NCBI RefSeq assembly: GCF_016902345.1
Contig: NZ_JACJLR010000017.1
Location: 1 to 61,655 of the forward strand
From: Mediterraneibacter glycyrrhizinilyticus
GTDB lineage: Bacteria; Bacillota; Clostridia; Lachnospirales; Lachnospiraceae
Reading direction: 5' to 3'
Length of the DNA stretch: 61,655 nt
Part shown: in pieces, positions 19,830 to 28,717 of the stretch
Layout of the letters: each line of letters begins with the position of its first letter
Position numbering within the stretch: the first letter of the stretch is position 1
The notes under the pieces: model-generated
The model's database searches: none
Seen by the model: the letters and a program-made list of their open reading frames with translations, nothing else
Told to the model about the DNA's origin: nothing
Position numbers and translations under genes: made by a program

Positions 19830-21014
19830 CTAGATCGGTTCCCCGTTTTTATATTTGCGCAGTACGTTCTGGATTCTCTCGTTCGGGCTGAGGATCGAAC
19901 TGATGGAACCGTCATGGTTCAGCGTATCAATGATGAGAGCAATATATTTGCTCATGTCACAATTGATATAGTAAGGTTTTGACAGCAGTTCCGGAGTCTG
20001 ATAGATTAGATTGGTCGTCAGGATACCGTCAAATATTCCATCTTCATACGCTTTGTCAAATTTCTCCATTCCGTTTGTGAAGAGACCGAAGGTTGCAGCT
20101 GCATAGATTCGATTGGCTTTTCTGCGTTTCAGTTCTGTGGCAACCTCAATGATGCTGTCACCGGATGAGATCATGTCGTCAATGATGATCACGTCTTTTC
20201 CTTCTACAGAACTTCCCAGGAACTCGTGTGCCACGATCGGGTTGCGGCCATCAACGATCCGTGTATAATCACGCCGCTTGTAGAACATACCCATATCCAG
20301 TCCGAGGACGTTGGCAAGATATACTGCCCGGTTTGTACCGCCTTCGTCCGGACTGATCGCCATCATGTGCTCACTGTCGATCTGGAGATCTTTTACAGTG
20401 CGGAGCAGTCCTTTGATAAACTGATAAGTGGGGGAAACTGTCTCAAATCCGCTCAGAGGAATGGCATTCTGTACTCTGGGGTCGTGAGCATCAAATGTGA
20501 TGATGTTTTCCACACCCATGCGGACCAGCTCCTGAAGAGCAAGAGCACAGTCCAGAGATTCTCTGGAACTTCTCTTGTGCTGACGGCTCTCATAGAGGAA
20601 CGGCATGATGACATTGATTCTCCTGCCTTTTCCCCCGACTGCGGCAATGATCCTTTTCAGGTTCTGAAAATGATCGTCCGGAGACATGTGATTGACGTTA
20701 CCGGTCAGTGAATAAGTTACATTATAATTACATACGTCTACCATCAGATAGAGATCTCTGCCCCGCACAGACTCACCGATGATCCCTTTTGCTTCTCCGG
20801 ATCCGAAACGGGGAACCTTTGCGTTAATAAGGTAGTTATCTCTTTCATATCCGGAAAAGGCAATGTCGTCACGATACTCGTGCGCGCTCTCGTGACGCCA
20901 TTTTACAAGATAGTCGTTAACCTTCTTTCCCATCTCCTCACATCCGGTGAGGGCGATCAGCCCGAGGGCGCCTACCGGAATATTTTCTAAGATTCTTTCT
21001 GTTCGACGTAACAT
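19830..21014 (-). CDS. prs: Ribose-phosphate pyrophosphokinase, long form
   Basis: Makes PRPP from ribose-5-phosphate and ATP for nucleotide, histidine and tryptophan synthesis. At 394 residues it is about 80 longer than classical Prs (about 315), with an extended N-terminus and inserts. Recognisable parts are YESRQHKRSSRESLDCALALQ (split here: the pyrophosphate-binding region), ITFDAHDP, SPDEGGTNRA and the PRPP loop VIIIDDMISSGDSI. Long-form Prs is known in Clostridia. The ATG at 21014 is preceded by GGGAGGACAATTC and lies inside the end of the helicase-loader gene (28-bp overlap), so the pair is probably translationally coupled. Confidence 0.9.
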   Translation of the reverse strand: MLRRTERILENIPVGALGLIALTGCEEMGKKVNDYLVKWRHESAHEYRDDIAFSGYERDNYLINAKVPRFGSGEAKGIIGESVRGRDLYLMVDVCNYNVTYSLTGNVNHMSPDDHFQNLKRIIAAVGGKGRRINVIMPFLYESRQHKRSSRESLDCALALQELVRMGVENIITFDAHDPRVQNAIPLSGFETVSPTYQFIKGLLRTVKDLQIDSEHMMAISPDEGGTNRAVYLANVLGLDMGMFYKRRDYTRIVDGRNPIVAHEFLGSSVEGKDVIIIDDMISSGDSIIEVATELKRRKANRIYAAATFGLFTNGMEKFDKAYEDGIFDGILTTNLIYQTPELLSKPYYINCDMSKYIALIIDTLNHDGSISSILSPNERIQNVLRKYKNGEPI

Positions 21015-22012
21015 GAATTGTCCTCCCTGTACTCTAACTTCTTTTTGATACGTATATCATCACCGATTATCTTCAACAGTGTGTAGCTGCTCGTAATCCT
21101 GGAGAAAGAACGTTCCGTATAGAGGTCTGCCAGGGTCTCCAGGGAGAGGTTTGTCGAGATGATCGTTGATTTCCTGTGTAAAAGTCTCTCGTTGATGCAG
21201 GTAAAAAACTGTGATGCGATAAAACCATTGGTGTATTCACTGCCCAGATCATCGATGATAAGCAGGTCACAGTTAAAAATATACTCGTTCATGTTCCCTG
21301 CGTCAACATCCTTTTTGTTGAATGCTGTCCGGGCGAGAGAATTAAATAACTGAGGTGCAGAAAAATATAACACAGAAAATTCCCGCTCCATAAGTTCACG
21401 GGCAATACAAGTGGAGAGATACGTTTTACCTACCCCCACATCCCCATAAAAAAACAGGTTGCGGAAATCTGTGCCGAAAGTGTCGATAAACTGGTGACAT
21501 ATCTTTAATGTATCTTCCATGATTGCCCGTGCTGAACGCCCGGTCTTCTTATCATAGTAAGAAGGCGAATAAAAATCAAGTCTGAAATTGTTAAAACCGG
21601 CATCATACGGAAGCTCTTTGATGTTGGACTGTTCATAGAGAAGGTGTATGATCGCCTTGCGGAAGCAGTGACATTTTTTGCTGCCGATGTATCCGGTATC
21701 TTTGCAGTCACTGCATTCATAGACCGGTTCAAGATAATTCGCAGGAAAACCGGCAGAGAGAAGAAGACTCTGTTTGCTGCTCCGCAGGATCGCCAGTTCT
21801 TCTTTCAAAGAGGCAATGGCGTGGTCATCTCCGTTTAACAGTTTTTTCCCATACTGCACGGAGAGGATGGAGATGGATTCATCCAGAGATTTAAATTCCG
21901 GTATTTTTTCGTAGACTTCTTCATACCGCCGTGTCTGGATATCATGGCTTTTCAACTGTTTTTTTTCGTATTCACGCATGATCGCGTAGTACTGCGAGCT
22001 TTTCAGTCCCAT
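20987..22012 (-). CDS. DnaI/DnaC-like replicative helicase loader
   Basis: A 341-residue AAA+ ATPase. The N-terminal part carries four cysteines (Cys100, Cys103, Cys114, Cys116) that could bind zinc, as in DnaI. Walker A is GDVGVGKT (about 190-197), Walker B is LLIIDDLGSE, and an arginine-rich ERSFSRITSS motif follows. In the DnaI system it loads the replicative helicase at origins and stalled forks. It sits 13 bp downstream of the DnaD-type gene, reproducing a primosome operon, and overlaps prs. Confidence 0.88.
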   Translation of the reverse strand: MGLKSSQYYAIMREYEKKQLKSHDIQTRRYEEVYEKIPEFKSLDESISILSVQYGKKLLNGDDHAIASLKEELAILRSSKQSLLLSAGFPANYLEPVYECSDCKDTGYIGSKKCHCFRKAIIHLLYEQSNIKELPYDAGFNNFRLDFYSPSYYDKKTGRSARAIMEDTLKICHQFIDTFGTDFRNLFFYGDVGVGKTYLSTCIARELMEREFSVLYFSAPQLFNSLARTAFNKKDVDAGNMNEYIFNCDLLIIDDLGSEYTNGFIASQFFTCINERLLHRKSTIISTNLSLETLADLYTERSFSRITSSYTLLKIIGDDIRIKKKLEYREDNSCYVEQKES

Positions 22013-22025
22013 CTGTAAACTCCTT

Positions 22026-23135
22026 TTAATTACTGTTCAACAGCTGTTCTTCGAGAGCGTCCATGTCATAATTCCGCCGTTCAAAATTGTTCAGATTCCG
22101 TGCTGCCGTACGGGAGCGGACAGAAGTGATCTTCTGCGCTGCTCTTTCTTTTTGGAAAGCATCATCCAGAACAGAGACATCCTTGAGTGAGCGGACGTGA
22201 TTGTCGTGCCATCTTGTAAGAATGGTATCAGCATATTCGAAGCTGGGCTGATGTGTTGTGGAAATCGTCCGCCGACACGCTTCTTCGATCAGATCCGCAG
22301 TAAAACCGTATTCATCCGCCCATTTTCGGATATATGTAAGTTCGGAAGACGCGGGACCGCGGTTTTTGATTCCGAAAGCATTCAACACGGTGAAACAGTG
22401 TTTGCTGTATGCCTGTGACTGTTCTTTTGCCTGCGAAACAGTCTCAATTCCGGAGTCAGCCCATGACAATGCTACTTTTCTGATATAATGAATACTTTTA
22501 TGTCCGTGTTCCACACAAGTCTCGATCAGATATTCGATCAGATCAGCAGACATGCGGAGCGTATCATAGAAATAGGTGATCGTCTCCATCTCCGTACGCG
22601 TCAGCGTTTTACCAAGATACTGTTCTGCAATGAAAAGAAGGGACTTGATTTCCTTCTGAGCGCGAAAACTGTCAATTGCAACGGCATTCGCCGGAACAGT
22701 CGGAGCGGAAGAGGCCGGAGAAACAGGAACAGCCGGAACAGGCTCCGCAGGAGCAGAGACAGAATCTGCGAAAGAAGGAACAGGCTCGGCAGGTACGGGG
22801 CCCGCCGTGGCATTCTCTTCTTTGGATTCCCGTGCAGATGTGATCTTCTGCAGCTCGATGCCGGTGATCTTCCCCTCTGAATCACGCTCAAGACGAAGCA
22901 GACCGGTGCTCTCCCAGTAGCGGAAAGCGCGGAGAACATCGTTCTCTGTATTGTTCAGACAATCCGCGATCATCGGGATTGTAAGAGAAGAACAGGGATC
23001 ATCCAGATGGCGGAGAAGAAAAAGATAGACTTTTACAAATTCTCCGTTGGCGTTCACCATGTAATTATCTATAAAATCATTCGGAAGCAGAGTCGCGTTT
23101 GTCTGAAATCTGTTTTTCAATGTCAATTTTTTCAT
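22026..23135 (-). CDS. DnaD domain-containing primosomal protein
   Basis: About 369 residues. An N-terminal winged-helix-type region (FQTNATLLPNDFIDNYM...) is followed by a Pro/Ala/Val-rich linker near residues 105-145 (PAEPVPAVPVSPASSAP), then two tandem DnaD/DnaB-type domains, one containing YFYDTLRMSADLIEYLIE and the other IRKWADEYGFTADLIEEAC. This is the DnaD/DnaB primosome family that, with DnaI, loads helicase in low-GC Gram-positives. The start is set at ATG 23135 (MKKLTLKNRF); a GTG at 23150 is an alternative and neither has a strong ribosome binding site. DnaA-box-like sites lie upstream. Confidence 0.85.
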   Translation of the reverse strand: MKKLTLKNRFQTNATLLPNDFIDNYMVNANGEFVKVYLFLLRHLDDPCSSLTIPMIADCLNNTENDVLRAFRYWESTGLLRLERDSEGKITGIELQKITSARESKEENATAGPVPAEPVPSFADSVSAPAEPVPAVPVSPASSAPTVPANAVAIDSFRAQKEIKSLLFIAEQYLGKTLTRTEMETITYFYDTLRMSADLIEYLIETCVEHGHKSIHYIRKVALSWADSGIETVSQAKEQSQAYSKHCFTVLNAFGIKNRGPASSELTYIRKWADEYGFTADLIEEACRRTISTTHQPSFEYADTILTRWHDNHVRSLKDVSVLDDAFQKERAAQKITSVRSRTAARNLNNFERRNYDMDALEEQLLNSN

Positions 23136-23195
23136 AATATCATGTCCCACTTTCTGTCACAGCCCGGCAAGCCTGGCCGGGAACTAAAATCAAGC

Positions 23196-23228
23196 GGACA
23201 CACAGGAAATTTTATTTCCTCTGTGTCC
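23196..23228. repeat. Hairpin in the dnaD leader
   Basis: GGACACACAGGAAA (23196-23209) pairs with TTTCCTCTGTGTCC (23215-23228) with one mismatch and a short AT loop. Lying between the dnaD promoter and the dnaD start, it would be transcribed as part of the leader. No good T-tract on the minus strand, so it is not a clean terminator. Confidence 0.5.
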
Positions 23229-23258
23229 CGGATAAAATCCTTTGTCTGTCGTGTGCTC

Positions 23259-23264
23259 ATTATA
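23259..23264 (-). promoter_or_regulatory. Extended -10 promoter for dnaD-dnaI-prs
   Basis: On the minus strand the sequence reads TGTTATAAT, a perfect extended -10 (TGnTATAAT). The -35 region is poor (TTTTTA), as often with extended -10 promoters or activated promoters. It lies about 125 bp upstream of the dnaD start. Confidence 0.6.
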
Positions 23265-23317
23265 ACATCTGCAGATAGAGTTAAAAAGCATTTTCGCGTG
23301 GGTAAATCCCGCTTTTT

Positions 23318-23381
23318 TGTAGATAACTCTGTGCAGAAAGTGTGGATAAGTATGTGGATATCAGAGAATTTGTGTGGAAAA
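23318..23381 (-). promoter_or_regulatory. Cluster of four DnaA-box-like 9-mers upstream of dnaD
   Basis: Read on the minus strand: TTATCTACA (23318-23326, one mismatch), TTATCCACA (23341-23349, exact consensus), ATATCCACA (23353-23361, one mismatch) and TTTTCCACA (23373-23381, one mismatch). All have the same orientation and lie 55-120 bp upstream of the extended -10 of the primosome operon. They start 13 bp past the murC stop codon. Confidence 0.65.
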
Positions 23382-23393
23382 GTCAGGTGTTTT

Positions 23394-24770
23394 CTATTTC
23401 AGAAGATCCTCTCCCACAGTAACGATATCCCCGGCGCCCATGGTGATAAGAAGATCTCCCGGGCGGCAGTGCTCTTTCAGGAACGACTCAATATCAGCAA
23501 ATGTGGGGAGGTAAAAGGCATCTGTCCCCAGCTTTTTGGCTTCCTCTGCCAGTGCTTCGGAAGAAACTCCCAGAGTATCTGTTTCCCGTGCAGCATAGAT
23601 ATCTGCGAGGACAAGGTGGTCCGCATGGGAGAGGGCTTCCGCAAATTCATGGAAAAATGCTTTTGTTCTTGTGTAGGTATGGGGCTGGAACACGCACCAT
23701 ACGTCATTGTGGGGATAATGCTGCGCGGCTTTCAGTGTAGCAGCGATCTCTGTGGGATGGTGCGCATAATCGTCGACTACAGTGACACCGTCAAATGTGC
23801 CTTTGTATTCAAAACGGCGGTCTGTTCCTGTGAATGAGAGCAGCCCTCTTTTGGCAGTCTCAGCAGGAATCTCCAACAGGTCTGCTACGGCGATGGAAGC
23901 GAGGGCGTTGGAGACATTGTGATCGCCGGTCACGGAAAGCGCGATCCTGCCGGCTGGTTCTCCTTTTTTCAAAAGTTCGAAAGAGACATGTCCCTGATCA
24001 TCGTAACGGATTTCTGAGGCACTGTAATCAAACGCTCTGGAAGAACCGTATGTGATAACCTGACAGTTCAGCCCGCGGTAGATCTCTTCATGGTCCTTGA
24101 TATCGCCGTTGATGACAAGAGTCCCGTCAGAGGGCAGCAGCGCTGTGAACTGACGGAAGGAGTGACGGATATCCTCCAGATCTTTGAAAAAGTCCAGATG
24201 ATCCTCCTCAATGTTCAGAATCACACTGATCTTCGGGAAGAAATGGAGGAAGCTGTTTGTGTATTCACATGCCTCGGTCAAGAAGGTCCCGGAGTTCCCT
24301 ACACGGATATTTCCGCCGATCGCCTTCAGGATCCCGCCTACGGATATGGTCGGGTCCAGATCGGCTTCCAGAAGAATGTGTGAGATCATGGAAGTGGTCG
24401 TTGTCTTGCCATGCGTGCCGGAGACTGCGATCGGAGTGTCATAATTCTTCATGAGCTGTCCGAGAAGTTCTGCGCGGGTGAGCATGGGGATTTTGCGGCC
24501 CACCGCTTCCATGAGTTCCGGATTGCGCCGGTTGATCGCTGCGGTATAGACAACACAGTCGATGTCGCCGGTTATATTTTCAGCGCGCTGTCCGTAGTGG
24601 ATAAGGGCGCCTTCATTTTCCAGTTTTTTCGTCAGGGGTGACTCTTTTGAGTCGGAACCGGATACAGTGAAGCCCTCTTCCAGAAGAATCTCTGCAAGTC
24701 CGCTCATACTGATACCTCCAATCCCGATGAAATGGATGTGGATCGGTTTTTGAAAATCAATTTTATACAT
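23394..24770 (-). CDS. murC: UDP-N-acetylmuramate--L-alanine ligase
   Basis: A 458-residue Mur ligase that adds L-Ala to UDP-MurNAc, the first amino-acid step of peptidoglycan synthesis. The N-terminal Rossmann part is IHFIGIGGISMSGLAEIL; the ATP loop is GTHGKTTTTSMI; further Mur motifs are ILNIEEDHLDFF and YAHHPTEIAATL with VFQPHTYTRTKAF. It stands alone on the minus strand, divergent from glgC copy 2 across a 230-bp AT-rich gap. The start ATG is preceded by AAGGGGCATATATA. Confidence 0.96.
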   Translation of the reverse strand: MYKIDFQKPIHIHFIGIGGISMSGLAEILLEEGFTVSGSDSKESPLTKKLENEGALIHYGQRAENITGDIDCVVYTAAINRRNPELMEAVGRKIPMLTRAELLGQLMKNYDTPIAVSGTHGKTTTTSMISHILLEADLDPTISVGGILKAIGGNIRVGNSGTFLTEACEYTNSFLHFFPKISVILNIEEDHLDFFKDLEDIRHSFRQFTALLPSDGTLVINGDIKDHEEIYRGLNCQVITYGSSRAFDYSASEIRYDDQGHVSFELLKKGEPAGRIALSVTGDHNVSNALASIAVADLLEIPAETAKRGLLSFTGTDRRFEYKGTFDGVTVVDDYAHHPTEIAATLKAAQHYPHNDVWCVFQPHTYTRTKAFFHEFAEALSHADHLVLADIYAARETDTLGVSSEALAEEAKKLGTDAFYLPTFADIESFLKEHCRPGDLLITMGAGDIVTVGEDLLK

Positions 24771-24941
24771 TATATATGCCCCTTCTCTTATCTGTTTTAA
24801 TTCTGAAAGATATCATGTTTCAGTCATAAAAATACTGTTATCTACTATATTATACTATATATGATAAAAATTAAAAGAATATCTTTTTGTCTGAATTTCA
24901 CAAAAAGAAGTGAAAAAACACAAAAAAATTGTAAAAAATTA

Positions 24942-24969
24942 TTGGATAAAACTAAATATGTGTTATAAT
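24942..24969 (+). promoter_or_regulatory. Promoter of the second glgC-glgD pair
   Basis: TTGGAT (24942-24947), 16-nt spacer, and an extended -10 TGTTATAAT (hexamer 24964-24969), with A-rich tracts upstream at 24900-24940 that could act as an UP element. Confidence 0.65.
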
Positions 24970-25000
24970 AAATGAAATCAACTAGAAATGAGGTGACGCA

Positions 25001-26275
25001 ATGTTCAAAAAGGAAATGATTGCCATGCTCCTGGCGGGAGGACAGGGCAGTCGTCTGGGAGTGCTTACGGCGAAAGTCGCGAAGCCAGCCGTTGCTTTTG
25101 GCGGAAAATACCGTATCATCGATTTCCCACTCAGCAACTGCATCAATTCAGGGATCGATACGGTCGGGGTACTTACACAGTATCAGCCTTTGAGGCTGAA
25201 CACACATATCGGGATCGGCATTCCGTGGGATCTGGACCGCAACGTGGGTGGTGTTTCTATTCTGCCGCCGTATGAGAAAAGTTCCAACAGCGAGTGGTAT
25301 ACGGGTACGGCCAATGCGATCTATCAGAACCTGAATTATATGGAAACATATAATCCTGACTATGTACTGATTTTGTCAGGTGACCATATCTACAAGATGG
25401 ATTATGAAGTGATGCTGGATTTCCATAAGGCAAACAAAGCTGATGTGACGATCGCGGCGATGCCGGTACCGATTGAGGAAGCGAGCCGTTTCGGTATCGT
25501 TGTTACGGACGGCGATGGAAAGATCAGAGACTTTGAAGAAAAACCGGAGAAACCGAGCAGCAATCTCGCTTCGATGGGTATTTATATTTTCAGCTGGCCG
25601 GTGCTGAGAGAAGCGCTTATAAAACTGAAAGACCAGCCCAACTGTGACTTTGGAAAACATGTCATCCCTTACTGTCATCAGAAAGGGGACAGGCTGTTTG
25701 CATATGAATATAACGGGTACTGGAAAGATGTGGGAACACTGAGCTCCTACTGGGAAGCGAATATGGAGCTGATCGATATCATTCCGGAATTTAATCTGTA
25801 TGAAGAGTTTTGGAAGATTTATACAAACAGTGCCAACATCCCGCCTCAGTATATCGCGGAGCAGGGGGGTGTGGACCGATGTATTATCAGCAACGGTTCT
25901 GAGATTTACGGGGAAGTACACAATTCCGTTCTGGGTGGAAGCGTTGTTGTGGGAAAAGGGAGCGTTGTGCGTGATTCCATTATCATGCAGGGCGTTACGA
26001 TCGGTGAGAACTGCGTGATCGAGAAAGCGATCATCGCGGAGGACACCGTGATCGGTAATGGTGCTGTCATCGGGATTGGAAGCGAAGTGCCGAACAGGAT
26101 GAAACCGAACATCTACAGCGGCGGGCTGGCGACGATCGGAGAGAATTCTGTGATTCCCGACGGCGTGCAGATCGGCAAGAATACTGCCATCAGCGGTGTG
26201 ACATCCGCAGAGGATTACCCGGGCGGCGTTCTGGAGAGCGGAGAGACATTGATAAAGGCAGGTGACAGAGTATGA
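25001..26275 (+). CDS. glgC: Glucose-1-phosphate adenylyltransferase GlgC, copy 2
   Basis: A 424-residue ADP-glucose pyrophosphorylase with all canonical motifs: [34 protein letters not shown] with catalytic Asp, [18 protein letters not shown], and a C-terminal hexapeptide beta-helix. It is the orthodox copy compared with the divergent one at 0.9 kb. GAGGTGACGCA precedes the ATG. It overlaps glgD by 4 nt (ATGA). Together with GlgD it probably forms the heterotetrameric enzyme of glycogen synthesis; no other glg genes are in the window. Confidence 0.95.
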   Translation: MFKKEMIAMLLAGGQGSRLGVLTAKVAKPAVAFGGKYRIIDFPLSNCINSGIDTVGVLTQYQPLRLNTHIGIGIPWDLDRNVGGVSILPPYEKSSNSEWYTGTANAIYQNLNYMETYNPDYVLILSGDHIYKMDYEVMLDFHKANKADVTIAAMPVPIEEASRFGIVVTDGDGKIRDFEEKPEKPSSNLASMGIYIFSWPVLREALIKLKDQPNCDFGKHVIPYCHQKGDRLFAYEYNGYWKDVGTLSSYWEANMELIDIIPEFNLYEEFWKIYTNSANIPPQYIAEQGGVDRCIISNGSEIYGEVHNSVLGGSVVVGKGSVVRDSIIMQGVTIGENCVIEKAIIAEDTVIGNGAVIGIGSEVPNRMKPNIYSGGLATIGENSVIPDGVQIGKNTAISGVTSAEDYPGGVLESGETLIKAGDRV

Positions 26276-27390
26276 GAGCGGTAGGCATTATCTTAGCAGG
26301 CGGTAACAGCAGGAAGATGAAGGAACTGACGACAAAGCGCGCCGTTGCGGCAATGCCGGTTGCCGGAAGCTACCGGGCGATCGATTTTGCACTGAGCAAT
26401 ATGACCAATTCTCATATTCAGAAAGTAGCGGTGCTGACACAGTATAACGCCAGATCACTGAACGAACATCTGAATTCTTCAAAATGGTGGGACTTTGGAA
26501 GAAAACAGGGAGGTCTGTATGTGTTTACGCCGACGATCACTGCAGACAACGGATACTGGTACAGAGGGACCGCGGATGCGATCTATCAGAACCTGGATTT
26601 TCTGAGAAAATGTCATGAGCCCTATGTGATCATCACATCGGGAGACGCGGTCTATAAGATGGATTACAACAAAGTACTGGAATATCATATCGCAAAGAAA
26701 GCTGATATCACAGTTGTGTGCAAGGAGCTGGAGCCGGGAGAGGATGCGACCCGGTTCGGAACGATCCGCATGAATGAGTCGGCAAGGATCGAGGAATTTG
26801 AGGAGAAGCCGATGGTAGCTCATTCTCAGACGATCTCCACAGGGATCTATGTGATCCGCAGGAGACAGCTCATAGACCTTGTTGAGCACTGTGCTGAAGA
26901 AGAAAGGCACGATTTTGTGACAGATATCCTGATCCGTTACAAGAACCTGAAAAAGATATACGGTTATAAGATAAACAGTTACTGGAACAATATTTCCACG
27001 GTTGAGTCCTATTATCGGACAAACATGGATTTCCTGAAACCGGAAGTGCGCAATTATTTCTTCCGTGAACTTCCGAGTGTGTTCTCAAAGGTGAGCGACC
27101 AGCCGCCGGCAAAATATAACCCGGGAGCAGTTGTGAAGAACAGCCTTGTGGGAAGCGGAAGCATCATTAACGGGACGGTGGAAAATTCTGTTATATTTAA
27201 AAAAGTATTTGTCGGAAACAACTGTGTGATAAAGAACTCAATCATTCTCAATGATGTTTATCTGGGGGACAATACTTATATTGAGAACTGTATCGTGGAG
27301 AGCCGCGATACGATCAGGGCAAATACGAGACATGTAGGGGAAAATGGCGTAAAAGTAGTAGTTGAGAAGAACGAAAGATATGCATTGTAG
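26272..27390 (+). CDS. glgD: GlgD-type subunit of ADP-glucose pyrophosphorylase, copy 2
   Basis: A 372-residue GlgD. The nucleotide loop reads [12 protein letters not shown] (GxGxRL lost), but the segment [10 protein letters not shown] and the FEEKPM motif remain, so this copy is less eroded than GlgD copy 1. The C-terminal beta-helix is present ([19 protein letters not shown]). The ATGA overlap with glgC indicates coupling. SpoVG follows 105 bp later on the same strand. Confidence 0.92.
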   Translation: MRAVGIILAGGNSRKMKELTTKRAVAAMPVAGSYRAIDFALSNMTNSHIQKVAVLTQYNARSLNEHLNSSKWWDFGRKQGGLYVFTPTITADNGYWYRGTADAIYQNLDFLRKCHEPYVIITSGDAVYKMDYNKVLEYHIAKKADITVVCKELEPGEDATRFGTIRMNESARIEEFEEKPMVAHSQTISTGIYVIRRRQLIDLVEHCAEEERHDFVTDILIRYKNLKKIYGYKINSYWNNISTVESYYRTNMDFLKPEVRNYFFRELPSVFSKVSDQPPAKYNPGAVVKNSLVGSGSIINGTVENSVIFKKVFVGNNCVIKNSIILNDVYLGDNTYIENCIVESRDTIRANTRHVGENGVKVVVEKNERYAL

Positions 27391-27495
27391 GCCGGAAAGA
27401 AAAATATACGGTCTGCGGCGCTCAGGGAGGAAATGAAAAAGGAATCAGATCGGAGTCCCGCATAAGATGCAGACAGAGAAAGGAGACTGGAGAGT

Positions 27496-27783
27496 ATGCA
27501 GATTACTGATGTACGTGTGAGAAAAGTCGCGAAAGAGGGAAAATTAAAAGCCGTTGTGTCTATCACGATCGACGACGAATTTGTTGTACATGACATCAAA
27601 GTGATAGAGGGAGAGAAAGGCCTGTTTATCGCGATGCCGAGTAAGAAAGCTCTGGACGGGGAATACAGAGATATCGCGCATCCGATCAACTCAGGAACAA
27701 GAGAGAGGATCCAGACGACGATCCTTCAGAAATATGAAGAAAACCTTGAGGAAGAGCCGGAGACAGAGATCGGGGAGATCTGA
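27496..27783 (+). CDS. spoVG: Septation/sporulation regulator SpoVG
   Basis: A 95-residue small nucleic-acid-binding protein, first known for its effect on sporulation septation and on virulence gene expression in other Firmicutes. It has the family N-terminus [11 protein letters not shown], the central [20 protein letters not shown] (split) and [13 protein letters not shown]. The C-terminus is acidic. The start follows AAAGGAGACTGGAGAGT. Its usual neighbours glmU and prs are not adjacent here; prs in this window lies elsewhere on the other strand. Confidence 0.95.
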   Translation: MQITDVRVRKVAKEGKLKAVVSITIDDEFVVHDIKVIEGEKGLFIAMPSKKALDGEYRDIAHPINSGTRERIQTTILQKYEENLEEEPETEIGEI

Positions 27784-27810
27784 ATGGATCCGAAATGTAC
27801 AGGGAAAGCG

Positions 27811-27853
27811 ACAGGGCTGCCGTATCACCAAAAGGAGACGGTAGCCCTGTTTC
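27811..27853. terminator. Terminator between spoVG and the pseudouridine synthase gene
   Basis: ACAGGGCTGCCGT (27811-27823) pairs with ACGGTAGCCCTGT (27838-27850) with a bulge, then TTT. It lies between convergent genes. Confidence 0.65.
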
Positions 27854-27885
27854 GTGCGATGAAAAGCAAACTGGCTGTGCAGATA

Positions 27886-28620
27886 TTACAGCAGCTTCTT
27901 CCAGGAGGGGGCTGAGAGCTCAAAGTGCATTTCCTTTCCAGTTGAGGGATGGTGAAAATCCAGCCTGCAGGCACAGAGGCAGAGTGTCCTGAAGGGCGTT
28001 TGGCCGGCGTGGCTGCCGGAATATGGATCCTCTCCGTATTTTCGGTCACCCAGGAGGGGAAATCCATGATGCGCCATCTGCACCCGGATCTGATGGTGCC
28101 GTCCGGTATCCAGATGGATCTCAACGACAGAATAAGGTGTGGCGGCATCCGATTGTGTTTCGAGAGTGCGATAGTGGAGCCGCGCATGCTTTGCGCCCGG
28201 GGTATTGGGAGGGCAGACGCGGGATGTGTTGGTACGTCCGTCCCTGACCAGATTGTCTTCCAGATCTGCTTCTGATGGGACCGGGATCCCCCGGACTGCG
28301 GCGAGATAATATTTTCCAAATCCGGAACTGGTTATCTGACGCGAGAGTTCCCGGGCAGCAGCCGGTGTTTTGGCAAAGACGAGAAGTCCTTCCACAGGCT
28401 GATCCAGGCGATGGATCACGGCAAGATAAGGCTGCCGGTGCTGTCCGTTCTTTCCAGCCGTCTTTTGGGGGGATGCGGGATCAGCCAGATGGTTCTTCAG
28501 GAGGCTGACCATATCCCGGGTGCCGATCCGGCTGGTCTGGGTGGGAATCCCGGCTGGTTTGCGGCAGACAATGAGGTGAGGATCTTCATATATGATAAGT
28601 TCGCTGATATCCTGATGCAT
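27886..28620 (-). CDS. RluA-family 23S/tRNA pseudouridine synthase
   Basis: About 244 residues. The catalytic motif VIHRLDQPVEGLLVFAK contains the RluA-family HRLD with the active-site Asp. RHHQIRVQMAHHGFPLLGDRKYG is the conserved second half (quoted in part: HQIRVQ). The start is ATG 28620 (MHQDISELIIYEDP) because AAGGAGCATCAGA precedes it on the minus strand; the reading frame is open 57 nt further upstream. The rRNA or tRNA site modified cannot be told from sequence. Base composition is more GC-rich than its neighbours (many CCG/CGC codons), which could hint at transfer but is weak evidence. Confidence 0.85.
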   Translation of the reverse strand: MHQDISELIIYEDPHLIVCRKPAGIPTQTSRIGTRDMVSLLKNHLADPASPQKTAGKNGQHRQPYLAVIHRLDQPVEGLLVFAKTPAAARELSRQITSSGFGKYYLAAVRGIPVPSEADLEDNLVRDGRTNTSRVCPPNTPGAKHARLHYRTLETQSDAATPYSVVEIHLDTGRHHQIRVQMAHHGFPLLGDRKYGEDPYSGSHAGQTPFRTLCLCACRLDFHHPSTGKEMHFELSAPSWKKLL

Positions 28621-28639
28621 TCTGATGCTCCTTGTATTC

Positions 28640-28668
28640 TTGACTTTTTCATGGGTTGCGACTAAACT
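28640..28668 (+). promoter_or_regulatory. Promoter of xpaC-telA
   Basis: TTGACT (28640-28645), 17-nt spacer, TAAACT (28663-28668), 50 bp upstream of the xpaC-like start and overlapping the upstream region of the divergent pseudouridine synthase gene. Confidence 0.6.
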
Positions 28669-28717
28669 GATTATCATATAAAAGAATTTTCAGGTCAAGC
28701 TTTTAAGGAGGATTTCC

